Below are positions 17,530-26,230 of a stretch of DNA of 42,275 nucleotides, one piece after another (the first letter of the stretch is position 1; each line of letters opens with the position of its first letter). The translations under genes and the position numbers were made by a program. The notes beneath the pieces are model-generated. The model was not told the DNA's origin. It ran no database searches and worked only from the letters and a program-made list of their open reading frames with translations. Source of the DNA: Caballeronia choica (GTDB lineage Bacteria > Pseudomonadota > Gammaproteobacteria > Burkholderiales > Burkholderiaceae); NCBI RefSeq assembly GCF_001544535.1, contig NZ_FCON02000063.1, positions 1 to 42,275 on the forward strand, written 5' to 3'.

Positions 17530-17559
17530 TCTATAGGTCTGCGCGGCGCCTGCTTTCAA
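17530..17559 (-). promoter_or_regulatory. Candidate sigma-70 promoter for gspG
   Basis: On the minus strand, TTGAAA (17559-17554), an 18-base spacer and TATAGA (17535-17530) lie about 100 bp upstream of gspG, in the largest gap of the gsp operon. It would give extra transcription of the major pseudopilin and the genes after it. Confidence 0.45.
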
Positions 17560-17578
17560 ACGCCTTGACCGAACCCGG

Positions 17579-17992
17579 TCAGCGCACGTAAATCGTCGGG
17601 CCGGGCGGGTTCTGGGGCAGGAACACCTCCGATTTCGCGCCGTTCCGGTCGATGATGATCGAGCGCGCGCGCACTTCCGAAAGCTTCACGCCTTGCGTGA
17701 GCGGCCCGCCGAGCGAGACCGCGCGCGCCGGCTCGCCGCCGTAGCTGACGATCGCCGCCGCGCCGTGGCCCAGCGCCAGGATGCCGAACAGATGCACGTC
17801 CTGGTTGGCCTGCCGTTGCAGTTGTCCGCCGAAGATCGTCGCGGCCTGCTCGACCGACGGCGCGCGCGCCGCCTCCGCGGCCGGCAGCGGCGCGGTCTGG
17901 CGCGAGGTCAGCGTAACGATCCAGTAAGTCAGCGTCACGCAGAAAAGAGCCAGCGCGGCGAGCGTCAGGAGGCGGGTTTGCAGGGCGTTCAT
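17579..17992 (-). CDS. gspC: Type II secretion system protein GspC (short form)
   Basis: A 137-residue bitopic inner-membrane protein with a membrane helix (about residues 9-28) and a periplasmic homology region (AATIFGGQL, then LFGILALGHGAAAIVSYGGEPA, read in two parts, and GVKLSEVRARSIIIDRNG). It links the platform to the secretin. The C-terminal PDZ or coiled-coil domain of longer GspC proteins is absent, which appears normal for Burkholderia-type systems. The ATG shares its last coding-strand junction with the gspF stop (TAATG). Confidence 0.87.
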   Translation of the reverse strand: MNALQTRLLTLAALALFCVTLTYWIVTLTSRQTAPLPAAEAARAPSVEQAATIFGGQLQRQANQDVHLFGILALGHGAAAIVSYGGEPARAVSLGGPLTQGVKLSEVRARSIIIDRNGAKSEVFLPQNPPGPTIYVR

Positions 17993-19209
17993 TACTGCAC
18001 CAGATTGTTCAGTTCGATGATCGGCAGCATCACGGCCAGCACGATCACCAGCACGATGCCGCCCATCGCGAGGATCAGCAGCGGTTCGAGCAGGCTGGTC
18101 AGGAACATCGTGCGGCGTTCCAGTTCGCGCGCTTCGCCTTCGGACGCGCGGTCGAGCATCGTGGTGACGTCGCCGGTCGCTTCGCCCGAGCGGATCAGGT
18201 GCACGAGCACCGGCGGAAACGTCTTCGTATTGCCGAGCGCGCGCGACAGCGACGTGCCTTCGCGCACGCGCACGATCGCGTCGTCGACGTTTGCGCGCAT
18301 CGCCTTGTTGCTGAGCGTTTCGCCGGCCGCCTGCAGCGCGCGCAGGATCGGCACGCCGGCGGCGGTCAGGATCGCGAGCGTGCTTGCAAAACGCACGGTG
18401 TTGTAGCCGCGCACGAGCTTGCCGACGAGCGGCGCGGTGAGCAGCCACCGGTCGAATGCCGTGCGCGGGCCGGGCCGCGCGAGAATGCGCTTCACGATCC
18501 AGCTGACCAGCACGACGCCGATCAGCACCGCCCACCAGTAGCTGCGCACGAAGCCGGAGAGCGCCATCATCATGATGGTGAGGAACGGCAGCGACTGCTT
18601 GGTGCTGGCGAACACGTTCACGACCTGCGGCACGACGTAGCTCAACAGGAACGTGACGATGCCGAACGCGATCACCGTGACGACCGCCGGATAGGTGAAC
18701 GCGAGCACGATCTTTTGCTTCAGCGCGTTGCGCTGCTCGATGTAGTCGGCGAGACGCGACAGCACGAGTCCGAGCTTGCCGGTGTGTTCACCGGCCGCCA
18801 CCAGCGCGCGATAAATCTCGGGAAAGTCGCGCGGATGCTGCTCGAGCGCGTTCGCGAACGAATGCCCGCCGAGAACTTCGGCGCGGATCGCGGCCATCAG
18901 TTCGCGGATGTAGTCGCGCTCCGACTGCTCGGTCAGCACCGCGAGCGTCTCGCCGAGCGGCAAGCCCGCGATCAGGAGGCTGGCGAGCTGGCGCGTGAGA
19001 ATCGCCTGCTCGCGCTGCGAAAGCCGTCGTCCGAGCGACAGCCGGTGCTGGCGCTCGCCGCGCGTGCGGCTGCCGGCCGGCTCGACGACGAGCGGCGTCA
19101 GCCCTTGCGTGCGCAGATGGCCGCGCGCGGAGCGGGCGCTGTCGGCATCGAGCACGCCTTTTTGCGTCTTGCCCGCCTGGTCGATCGCTTCGAATCGGAA
19201 CGCCGGCAT
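17992..19209 (-). CDS. gspF: Type II secretion system inner-membrane platform protein GspF
   Basis: A 405-residue polytopic protein with two repeated GspF domains (about residues 70-195 and 270-395) and three membrane helices. It starts PAFRFEAIDQAGKTQKGVLDA with the typical MPAF beginning, and contains LTRQLASLLIAGLPLGETL and the second-copy RFASTLAILTAAGVPILRAL. It couples GspE to pseudopilus assembly. It lies 4 bp after gspE. Confidence 0.96.
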   Translation of the reverse strand: MPAFRFEAIDQAGKTQKGVLDADSARSARGHLRTQGLTPLVVEPAGSRTRGERQHRLSLGRRLSQREQAILTRQLASLLIAGLPLGETLAVLTEQSERDYIRELMAAIRAEVLGGHSFANALEQHPRDFPEIYRALVAAGEHTGKLGLVLSRLADYIEQRNALKQKIVLAFTYPAVVTVIAFGIVTFLLSYVVPQVVNVFASTKQSLPFLTIMMMALSGFVRSYWWAVLIGVVLVSWIVKRILARPGPRTAFDRWLLTAPLVGKLVRGYNTVRFASTLAILTAAGVPILRALQAAGETLSNKAMRANVDDAIVRVREGTSLSRALGNTKTFPPVLVHLIRSGEATGDVTTMLDRASEGEARELERRTMFLTSLLEPLLILAMGGIVLVIVLAVMLPIIELNNLVQ

Positions 19210-19213
19210 CGCG

Positions 19214-20716
19214 TTACTCCCCGCCCGTCACGCGCAGCACTTCCTCGAGCGAGGTCACGCCCGTCTCGAGCCAGCGGTTGCCGTCTTCGCGCAGCGTGCG
19301 CATGCCCTGCGCGCGGCCGGCGGCGAGAATCTCGGCGTCGGCGGCGTTGCGGTGGATCAGCGGACGCAGCCCGTCGTCGACGAGCAGCAGTTCGTAGACG
19401 CCGCGACGCCCCGTGTAGCCCGATTGCCCGCAACGCTCGCAGCCGACCGGATGCCAGTGCTTCACGCCGCCCTCGATGCGCTCTTCCTTGCACACCGGGC
19501 ACAACTGGCGCACGAGCCGCTGCGCCAGCACGCCAAGCAGCGACGAAGCCAGCAGATACGGCTCGACGCCCATGTCGGTGAGACGCGTGACGGCGGACGC
19601 CGCGTCGTTCGTGTGCAGCGTCGCGAGCACGAGGTGACCGGTCAGCGACGCCTGCACCGCGATCTGCGCGGTTTCGAGGTCGCGGATTTCACCGATCATG
19701 ATGATGTCCGGGTCCTGCCGCAGGATCGAGCGCAACGCGCGCGCGAACGTCATGCCGATGCGCTCGTTCACCTGCGTCTGGCCGATGCCGGACAAGTCGT
19801 ATTCGATCGGGTCCTCCACCGTCATGATGTTGGTGGTGGTCGTTTCCAGCCGGGACATCGCGGCGTACAGCGTGGTCGTCTTGCCGGAGCCGGTCGGGCC
19901 GGTCACGAGCACGATGCCGTGCGGGCGGCCGATCAGCTTGTCGAAGTCGACCAGCGTGTCGCGCGCCATGCCGAGCTTTTCGAGATTCAGGCGCTGCGCG
20001 TCCTTTTCCAGCAGACGCAGCACCGCGCGCTCGCCGTGGCCGGTCGGCAGCGTCGACACCCGCACGTCGACCGGCCGCCCGCCGACGCGCAGCGTGATCC
20101 GCCCGTCCTGCGGCAGCCGCTTCTCCGCGATGTCGAGTTGCGCCATGATCTTGATCCGCGAGATCAGCGCGCCATGCAGCGCTTTCTTCGGACGCACGAC
20201 GTCGCGCAACGTGCCGTCGACGCGAAACCGCACGACCGACGCGTTCTCGAACGGTTCGATGTGGATATCCGACGCCTGCTCGCGCGCGGCCTGCGTGAGC
20301 AGCGCGTTGATCATGCGGATGATCGGCGCGTCGTCTTCCGATTCGAGCAGGTCCTCGATTTCCGGGATGTCCTGCATCAGCCGCGACAGATCGACTTCGC
20401 CTTCCACTTCGCCCACGACCTGCGCCGCGCTGCCGTCGTTGCGCGCATACGCCGAGTTGATCGCGGCGGCCAGTTCGTCGGCGGGCACGCGCACGACGGT
20501 GAGCGCGCCGAAATTGCGGGCGACTTCGGCAAGCGCCGCGTCGCTCGTGCGGTCGCTGATCCAGACTTCGATGCTGTCCGCGTGCTGATGCGCGACGAGA
20601 ATCTGCCCGGTGCGCGCGAAGCCGTACGGCACGAGGCGCGCCGCGAGCGGCGACGGGATGCCGCTGCCCGTGGCATTCGTGCCGGCATGGCCCGCAGGCG
20701 CGCTCACGGTGTTCAC
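19214..20716 (-). CDS. gspE: Type II secretion system ATPase GspE
   Basis: A 500-residue cytoplasmic ATPase that powers pseudopilus assembly. The N1E/N2E domains (about 1-170) include QASDIHIEPFE. The nucleotide-binding domain has Walker A GPTGSGKT at 273-280, an Asp box, Walker B IIMIGEIRD and a His box (LATLHTND). A zinc-binding tetracysteine is intact: CPVCKEE...CERCG. The start is GTG (20716), overlapping the gspD stop as GTGA. Confidence 0.97.
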   Translation of the reverse strand: MNTVSAPAGHAGTNATGSGIPSPLAARLVPYGFARTGQILVAHQHADSIEVWISDRTSDAALAEVARNFGALTVVRVPADELAAAINSAYARNDGSAAQVVGEVEGEVDLSRLMQDIPEIEDLLESEDDAPIIRMINALLTQAAREQASDIHIEPFENASVVRFRVDGTLRDVVRPKKALHGALISRIKIMAQLDIAEKRLPQDGRITLRVGGRPVDVRVSTLPTGHGERAVLRLLEKDAQRLNLEKLGMARDTLVDFDKLIGRPHGIVLVTGPTGSGKTTTLYAAMSRLETTTTNIMTVEDPIEYDLSGIGQTQVNERIGMTFARALRSILRQDPDIIMIGEIRDLETAQIAVQASLTGHLVLATLHTNDAASAVTRLTDMGVEPYLLASSLLGVLAQRLVRQLCPVCKEERIEGGVKHWHPVGCERCGQSGYTGRRGVYELLLVDDGLRPLIHRNAADAEILAAGRAQGMRTLREDGNRWLETGVTSLEEVLRVTGGE

Positions 20717-23073
20717 GGCCGCGCTCCCGCGCCGCTATTGAGCGGCGTGCCCGGCACCGAGTTGTTCGGCACCGCGTAGTTGCTCACGCCGTTGTTGTCC
20801 GGCGGAACCTGCTGCGCGCCCTGCGGCGCCTGCGCCGCGTTCGGGTCCTGCGGCAGCGTCGTGCTGCCGGTCGGCGAGCGCGTCGTGTCGTTCCAGTTGA
20901 AGAGATTCTGCGCGGGGACGCCGCCCTGGCTCGGCCCGATCGGCGCCGGCGGCATCATCGGGACGTCCTTGTCCCTGACGAGGCGGTTATCCGTCGTCGA
21001 GCCGTATTGCTGCTGGCGCAGATAATCGTAGCGCGTGGTCGCGATCTGCGTGCTGGTCGCCTGGTCGCGCACGATCACCGGGCGCAGGAACACCATCAGG
21101 TTGGTTTTCGTGCGCGTCTTGTTCTCGCTCCGAAACAGGCTGCCGATCCACGGAATGTCGCCGAGCAGCGGAATCTTGCTGTTGCCCGCGTTGTACTGGT
21201 CCTGCATCAAGCCGCCGATCACGACGATTTCGCCGTCGTCGGCGAGGATGGTCGACTGGATCGAGCGCGTGTTGATCGTCACGCCGCCGGGGTTGTTCGT
21301 CGTCGTGGTATCGACGCTGGAATCTTCCTGGTAGAGCTGCAGCTTCAGGATGCCGCCTTCGGTGATCTGCGGCTTGACGTGCAGCGTCACGCCGACGTCG
21401 CGCCGGTCGAACGTATTGAACGCGGTGACCGAGGTCGCCGTGTTGGCGGTCGGCGTGGCGTAAGAGCCGGTGACAACCGGCACGTTCTGGCCGACGACGA
21501 TCTTCGCTTCCTCGTTGTCGAGCGTGATCAGGTTCGGCGTCGAGAGGATGTTCGCGTCGGCAGACGTCGAGAGCGCCTGCAGCAAGCCGCCGAGCCCGAA
21601 GAAATTGCCGAACTTGTGCAGCAGGCCGACGTTCAGGCCGGTCGGCAGCGCCGCGGCGGCCGCCGCGAGCCCCGACACGTTCGACCCGGCCGTATTGCCG
21701 GCGACCGTGAGGTCGACGATGTTCGAGCCTGCCGACCCGAAGCTCGTGCTGCCGTACACGCCATTGTTCCCGCCGTTCGACAACAAGAGCCCCTGCCACT
21801 GGATGCCGAGATTCGCCCCCGTCGTCGCCGACAATTCGACGATCAGCGCCTCGATGTACACCTGCGCGCGGCGGGCGTCGAGCTGGTCGATGACCGAGCG
21901 CAAATTGCGGTACACGGGCTCGGACGCCGTGATGATCAGGGAATTCGTCGCGGCATCGGCCTGGATCATGCCGCCGCCCTGCTGGTCGCCGCTGGTGTCG
22001 CTGTCCTTGTTCGTGAAGCCGGTGTCCTTCGTCGTGCCGCCGCCGCCCGACATCGGATTGCTGCCCGAGGCGGAACCGCCGGACAGGCCGCCCGGCAGCG
22101 GCGGCAGGCCGGCGGCGCCCGTCGACGTGGACGACTGGTTGTACGAATTCGACGCATTCGAGTTCGATCCGTTGCTGGACGTATCGTTGCCGCCGCCGCC
22201 CTTGCCGAGCATGCCGCGCAGCGTTTTCGCGAGACGCGTGGCGTCGGCGTTGCGCAGCGTGACGACGTGCATGTTGCCCGGCTGGGAGGTCGGCGCGTCG
22301 AGCTTCTGCGCCAGTTGCTTCGCCGCGGCGAGCCGCGCCGAACTGGAGGCGCGCAGCATCAGCGAATTGGTGCGCGGATCGGGCGTCGCGGTGACCTTGA
22401 GCGTGACATCGTTGCTGCCGACCGCGCCCGGGTCGAGGAGCTTGTTCAACTGCTCGGCGACATCGATTGCATTGGCGTTCTTCAAATGCACGACGTCGAC
22501 GGAGCGGCCGGCGGCCGTGTCGATGCCCGCGATGATGCCGGCGATGCGCCGCACGTTGTCGGCGTAATCCGTCACGACGAGCGTGTTGTTGCTCGGGTAG
22601 GCTGCGATCGTGTTGTTCGGCGAGATGAGCGGGCGCAGCACCGGCAGCAGGTTATTCGCCGACTCGTTGTGCAACGAGAACACCTGCGTGATCACCTGGT
22701 CGCCGCGTGCGGTCGGCGCATTGCCGACGTAGGTCGGCACGCCCTGGAGCTTCGCGTCGGCTTCCGGCACGACTTTCAGCACGCCGTGATCCTGCACGAG
22801 CGAAAAGCCCTGCATGCGCAATGCGGATTGCAGCGTCTTCAACGCCTGCTCTTCCGGGACCGGATTCTCCGAGACGAGGTTCAACTGCCCCTTCACGCGT
22901 GGGTCGACGATGATCGTCTTACCGGTTGCGGCGCCTATCGCGCGCGCAACCTGATCAATATCCGCGTTGACGAAATTCAGCGTCACTTGCGCCTGTGCGA
23001 CCTGCGCCGTGACAAGTCCTGCCATCAGCAGTGCCGTCACGGTGCGACGCAGTGCCATACGTTTTCTTCTCAT
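20713..23073 (-). CDS. gspD: Type II secretion system outer-membrane secretin GspD
   Basis: A 786-residue secretin forming the outer-membrane channel. A signal peptide ends at about residue 29 (AQA-QV). N0 (LNFVNADIDQVARAIGAATG), N1, N2 and N3 domains follow. N3 is interrupted by a Gly/Ser/Asn-rich loop at about residues 290-370. The secretin core has VPVVTGSY, EEGGILKLQLYQE-like VKPQITEGG, and VVIGGLMQD...KIPLLGDIPWIGSLFR. A Pro/Asn-rich tail of about 80 residues ends the protein. It is the first gene of the gsp operon; its promoter must lie in the upstream 576-bp gap. Confidence 0.97.
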   Translation of the reverse strand: MRRKRMALRRTVTALLMAGLVTAQVAQAQVTLNFVNADIDQVARAIGAATGKTIIVDPRVKGQLNLVSENPVPEEQALKTLQSALRMQGFSLVQDHGVLKVVPEADAKLQGVPTYVGNAPTARGDQVITQVFSLHNESANNLLPVLRPLISPNNTIAAYPSNNTLVVTDYADNVRRIAGIIAGIDTAAGRSVDVVHLKNANAIDVAEQLNKLLDPGAVGSNDVTLKVTATPDPRTNSLMLRASSSARLAAAKQLAQKLDAPTSQPGNMHVVTLRNADATRLAKTLRGMLGKGGGGNDTSSNGSNSNASNSYNQSSTSTGAAGLPPLPGGLSGGSASGSNPMSGGGGTTKDTGFTNKDSDTSGDQQGGGMIQADAATNSLIITASEPVYRNLRSVIDQLDARRAQVYIEALIVELSATTGANLGIQWQGLLLSNGGNNGVYGSTSFGSAGSNIVDLTVAGNTAGSNVSGLAAAAAALPTGLNVGLLHKFGNFFGLGGLLQALSTSADANILSTPNLITLDNEEAKIVVGQNVPVVTGSYATPTANTATSVTAFNTFDRRDVGVTLHVKPQITEGGILKLQLYQEDSSVDTTTTNNPGGVTINTRSIQSTILADDGEIVVIGGLMQDQYNAGNSKIPLLGDIPWIGSLFRSENKTRTKTNLMVFLRPVIVRDQATSTQIATTRYDYLRQQQYGSTTDNRLVRDKDVPMMPPAPIGPSQGGVPAQNLFNWNDTTRSPTGSTTLPQDPNAAQAPQGAQQVPPDNNGVSNYAVPNNSVPGTPLNSGAGARP

Positions 23074-23649
23074 GGAGTGTCATTTCAAGGCCGGGGCGTC
23101 AAGCCCGAGGCCAGCTGCAAGTGCCTTTCAAACTCGCTGAAAGCGCCAGCCTACAACGATTTCAGACGGTCCTTCCGTCATTGCCCGTATCCCAAAAACG
23201 TGCACCTTAGCAGCTTTTGGAGGCTGGATTGTCACAATGAGTCCGCTTTACGGCGGTCGATCTCAAAAATATGGAATGCCTAAAGCTTTCGAAAAACTTG
23301 CCGTCAGACAGATAAACGGCCTGCGGTTTGGCACGCTTTTATGCCAAAAACGACAATCTTAACCGCCCTGAAGGGCTTATTATTCAGACCTTTAAAAAAA
23401 GCGGCCGCGCCGGGCTGATTCGTGCCCGCGCCGGTCTTTCGTATGACTTTGGCGCCGGACTCCTTGTGTATGTCCGATGGCCAACTTATCGACGAAATAG
23501 TCTGCCGTTATGATACGGGCGACACCCGGTTGCGGGCGGCCGGTGTCGAGGCGGGTTTTCCCGATGATGCACGACACGCGGCGGGGTCGGCGGCGTTGCG
23601 TGCAGCGGATAGGTATGTTTGCCCGTGCGGGCAAGTGGGGCGAAATACG
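23074..23649. other. 576-bp divergent control region between gspD and the lytic transglycosylase gene
   Basis: This stretch is more A/T-rich than its surroundings (especially 23190-23400) and must hold the promoters for gspD (leftward) and the transglycosylase gene (rightward). A small GCCC-TGAA-GGGC hairpin followed by T-rich sequence lies near 23367-23378. An in-frame extension of the transglycosylase frame back to 23422 lacks a signal peptide and family similarity. I could not place -10/-35 elements with confidence. Confidence 0.4.
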
Positions 23650-24093
23650 ATGAAGAAATTCCTGCGATGGTTTGCGATCGGCGTCGGTGCCTGGACGGCG
23701 GCCTCCGCGCACGCCGACTGTTTCGACGAGGCGGCGAAGTACCAGAAGGTCAATCCGCTGATTCTGCGCGCCATCGCCTGGCAGGAATCGCACAACAGGC
23801 CGGACGCCGTCAACAAGAACGCCAACGGCTCCATCGACTACGGTCTGATGCAGATCAACTCCATCCATCTCAACACGCTTTCGCAGTACGGCATTTCGAG
23901 CGGCACGCTGATGGAACCCTGCAAGAGCGTCTACGTCGCGGCCTGGCATCTGCGCCAGAAGATGAACAAGTATGGCAATAGCTGGCAGGCGGTCGGCGCC
24001 TACCATTCCGAGACGCCTGCCGAGCGGGACAAGTATTCCCGGCAGATCATCGGCATTCTCAGCCGCTGGAAGCTGCTCCAGGCTTCGCGCTGA
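23650..24093 (+). CDS. Small periplasmic lytic transglycosylase (IpgF/VirB1-like)
   Basis: A 147-residue SLT-family protein. A signal peptide ends at residue 22 (AHA-D). The catalytic Glu is E46 in AIAWQESHNRPDAVNKN, followed by GLMQINSIH (65-73) and the AYHS motif (117-120). Two cysteines (24 and 91) probably form a disulfide. This family cuts peptidoglycan to let large complexes through the cell wall. Its place back to back with gspD suggests a role in inserting the secretion system, but that is inference. Confidence 0.88.
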   Translation: MKKFLRWFAIGVGAWTAASAHADCFDEAAKYQKVNPLILRAIAWQESHNRPDAVNKNANGSIDYGLMQINSIHLNTLSQYGISSGTLMEPCKSVYVAAWHLRQKMNKYGNSWQAVGAYHSETPAERDKYSRQIIGILSRWKLLQASR

Positions 24094-24285
24094 AGCGGTC
24101 CGCCGCTGTTTGCAGCTGTTCGTCGAGCGACGCCCGCCGCGACGGTACGCCCGCCTTTTGATGCACAATCCCCTTTTCAGCAACGGTGCGCGCCCGCGCC
24201 CTGAGACAACCGCCGTTGCACGTTCGCCATTCGCGTTGGCTTCGCGCCCGCTGCTCCCGGCGCCACTCCTCACCTCCCCTTTGCG

Positions 24286-25521
24286 ATGAACCAGTCACCT
24301 CTGCCAGTCACCGTGCTCTCCGGATTTTCCGGCGCGGGCAAGACCTCGCTTCTGAATCACCTGCTCGCGAACGGCGACGGACTGCGGATCGCGGCCATCG
24401 TCAGCGATCCGGCCGACGCCCAGTCGATCGAGATGTCGAACGGATGCGAGCGCCACGTCCTGCGTGACGACCTCGCGGCCACCATCGAGCGGCTTGCCGC
24501 CGAAAGCCGTTTCGACGCGGTCGTGGTCGAATCGTCGGGTATCACCGATCCGGTTCGGGTCGCCGAAAGCCTCGCGCTTGCGGAAAGCGAAGGCGAAGAA
24601 GCTTTCGCGGATATCGTGCGCCTCGACACGATGGTGACGGTCGTCGACGCAGCGGGTTTCCTGCGCGACTACGCACGCACGGAGTCGCTCGCCGAGCGCG
24701 GCATCGAGGACGACGAACACGACGATCGCACCATCGTCGAGGTGCTCGTCGAACAGGTCGAATTCTGCGATGTGATCGTCGTGAACAAGACGGATCTCGT
24801 CAGCGCCGATGCGCTCGTGCGTCTCAGGCAGGTCCTGCACGCGCTCAACCCGCGCGCGGTGTTGATCGACGCGCGCTTCGGCGACGTCGCCCCGGCCGAG
24901 GTCGTGAATACGGAACGCTTCGATTTCGACGAAACGGCGAGCGCGGCCGGCTGGCTCGTGACGCTGCATGCTGAGGACAACCCCGACGAACCTGGCGCTG
25001 AAGATGAGCAAGAGGATCTCGCGCATCTCGTCTATCGGGCGCGCCGGCCGTTTCATCCCGAGCGTCTGTGGACGCTCCTGCACGAGGAATGGCCGCACGT
25101 GCTGCGCAGCAAGGGCTTCTTCTGGCTGGCGACGCGCAATGACGTCGGCGGGACGTTGTCGCAGGCGGGTGGCGCATGCCGTCATGGTCCGGCGGGCGTC
25201 TGGTGGGCCGCGCAGGATCGCAGCGAATGGCCGACGGGCGATGCGGAACTGGAGGCGGAAATCGTGCAGGACTGGTACGGCGATCCCGACGACATGACGG
25301 TCGGCGACCGTCGTCAGGAACTCGTGCTGATCGGCACGGATCTCGATGCTGACGCGTGGCGCGGCAAGTTCGACGCCTGTCTTCTCACCGATGAGGAATG
25401 GGCGCAGGGCCCCGAAGGATGGAAGCGCTTCAGCGACCCGTTCCCCTCATGGGACATCGAAGAACACACGCATGACCACGACCATGACGACGACTGCGAT
25501 TGCGGGCATCCCATGCACTGA
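24286..25521 (+). CDS. CobW/COG0523-family GTPase (putative metallochaperone) lacking the CxCC motif
   Basis: A 411-residue G3E-family GTPase. Walker A is GFSGAGKTS (13-21), Walker B region VVVESSGITDP ends at about 89, and the NKTD guanine motif is at about 163. A CobW C-terminal domain follows (FHPERLWTLL, then GFFWLATRN). The acidic/His tail HTHDHDHDDDCDCGHPMH can bind metal. The usual CxCC metal site after SNG is replaced by CERH (54-57), so the canonical transfer site is gone. Family members deliver zinc or other metals; no Zur box or zinc genes were seen nearby. Substrate unknown. Confidence 0.88.
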   Translation: MNQSPLPVTVLSGFSGAGKTSLLNHLLANGDGLRIAAIVSDPADAQSIEMSNGCERHVLRDDLAATIERLAAESRFDAVVVESSGITDPVRVAESLALAESEGEEAFADIVRLDTMVTVVDAAGFLRDYARTESLAERGIEDDEHDDRTIVEVLVEQVEFCDVIVVNKTDLVSADALVRLRQVLHALNPRAVLIDARFGDVAPAEVVNTERFDFDETASAAGWLVTLHAEDNPDEPGAEDEQEDLAHLVYRARRPFHPERLWTLLHEEWPHVLRSKGFFWLATRNDVGGTLSQAGGACRHGPAGVWWAAQDRSEWPTGDAELEAEIVQDWYGDPDDMTVGDRRQELVLIGTDLDADAWRGKFDACLLTDEEWAQGPEGWKRFSDPFPSWDIEEHTHDHDHDDDCDCGHPMH

Positions 25522-25550
25522 ACGGCTTGATAGCGTGACAGGCGCACACG

Positions 25551-25576
25551 AAAAAAAACCCGCCGGCAGCGGCGGG
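25551..25576 (-). terminator. Intrinsic terminator of the HU gene
   Basis: On the minus strand CCCGCCG, a 4-base loop and CGGCGGG (25576-25559) are followed by eight T (25558-25551). It lies about 100 bp after the HU stop codon and also just after the convergent CobW-family gene. Confidence 0.9.
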
Positions 25577-25678
25577 TGATTTACAACTCGTTCCAGCTCG
25601 GTTCCCAACTCATCCAGCTTGCTGCAACGCACCGGCCAAGGGCGCCCCGGTCAGGCAGCCCGACAATCGGCACGAAAC

Positions 25679-25957
25679 TTAGCGCTTGTTCACTGCGTCC
25701 TTGAATGCCTTGCCAGCCGTAAACTTGACGGTCTTGGCGGCCGGAATCTTGATGGATTCGCCGGTCTTCGGGTTGCGGCCGGTGCGCGCTGCGCGCTTGC
25801 CCGAGCCGAAGCTGCCAAAGCCGATCAACTGCACAGCGTCACCCTTCGATACAGCCTTCTTGATCACTTCGAGCAGCGTGTCCAGCGTTTCACCGGTTTG
25901 AGCCTTGCTGGCGCCGGTCTGAGCGGCCACGGCGTCGATCAGTTCCTGTTTGTTCAT
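25679..25957 (-). CDS. hupB: HU-family nucleoid DNA-binding protein
   Basis: A 92-residue HU subunit. It starts [20 protein letters not shown] and has the core [20 protein letters not shown] and the DNA-binding arm tip [15 protein letters not shown]. Length and sequence are typical. HU compacts DNA and assists DnaA-dependent origin opening and many other reactions; the candidate origin is about 3 kb away, but no functional link follows from position alone. It is a single-gene unit with its own promoter and terminator. Symbol hupB rather than hupA is by convention only. Confidence 0.95.
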   Translation of the reverse strand: MNKQELIDAVAAQTGASKAQTGETLDTLLEVIKKAVSKGDAVQLIGFGSFGSGKRAARTGRNPKTGESIKIPAAKTVKFTAGKAFKDAVNKR

Positions 25958-26006
25958 TAAGGTTCCTTTATCAGTTTAGGTTGACACGAACAGCGCGAAC
26001 GCGCCG

Positions 26007-26034
26007 ATTATACGTGCGCGGGCCGTGCAGTCGA
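26007..26034 (-). promoter_or_regulatory. Sigma-70 promoter of the HU gene
   Basis: On the minus strand TATAAT (26012-26007) is preceded, after 16 bases, by TCGACT (26034-26029), a 4-of-6 match to the -35 consensus. The transcription start would be near 26000, giving a leader of about 40 bases. Confidence 0.65.
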
Positions 26035-26230
26035 GCGGTGGCGGCATTCCGGCGCCCCCGGCCGCTGATCTGGCGTTGCTCCACATCATGGCCGTCCTGC
26101 CGTCTCTCTATGCGGCGCTTGGTATCATAGCGCAGCGCAAACCCAATCAGGATAAGGGTTTCAAAGATTTACCCTTAATTTTCGGGCGCCTTTTGGATTT
26201 TTGCCGGCGTCCGGGTCCCGGGTCCAGTCC

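Noticed and set aside
21007-23283. Long open frame on the plus strand opposite gspD
   Set aside because: Arg-rich antisense translation; gspD on the other strand is unmistakable.
24094-24285. Zur box upstream of the CobW-family gene
   Set aside because: No palindromic A/T-rich Zur-like operator could be found.
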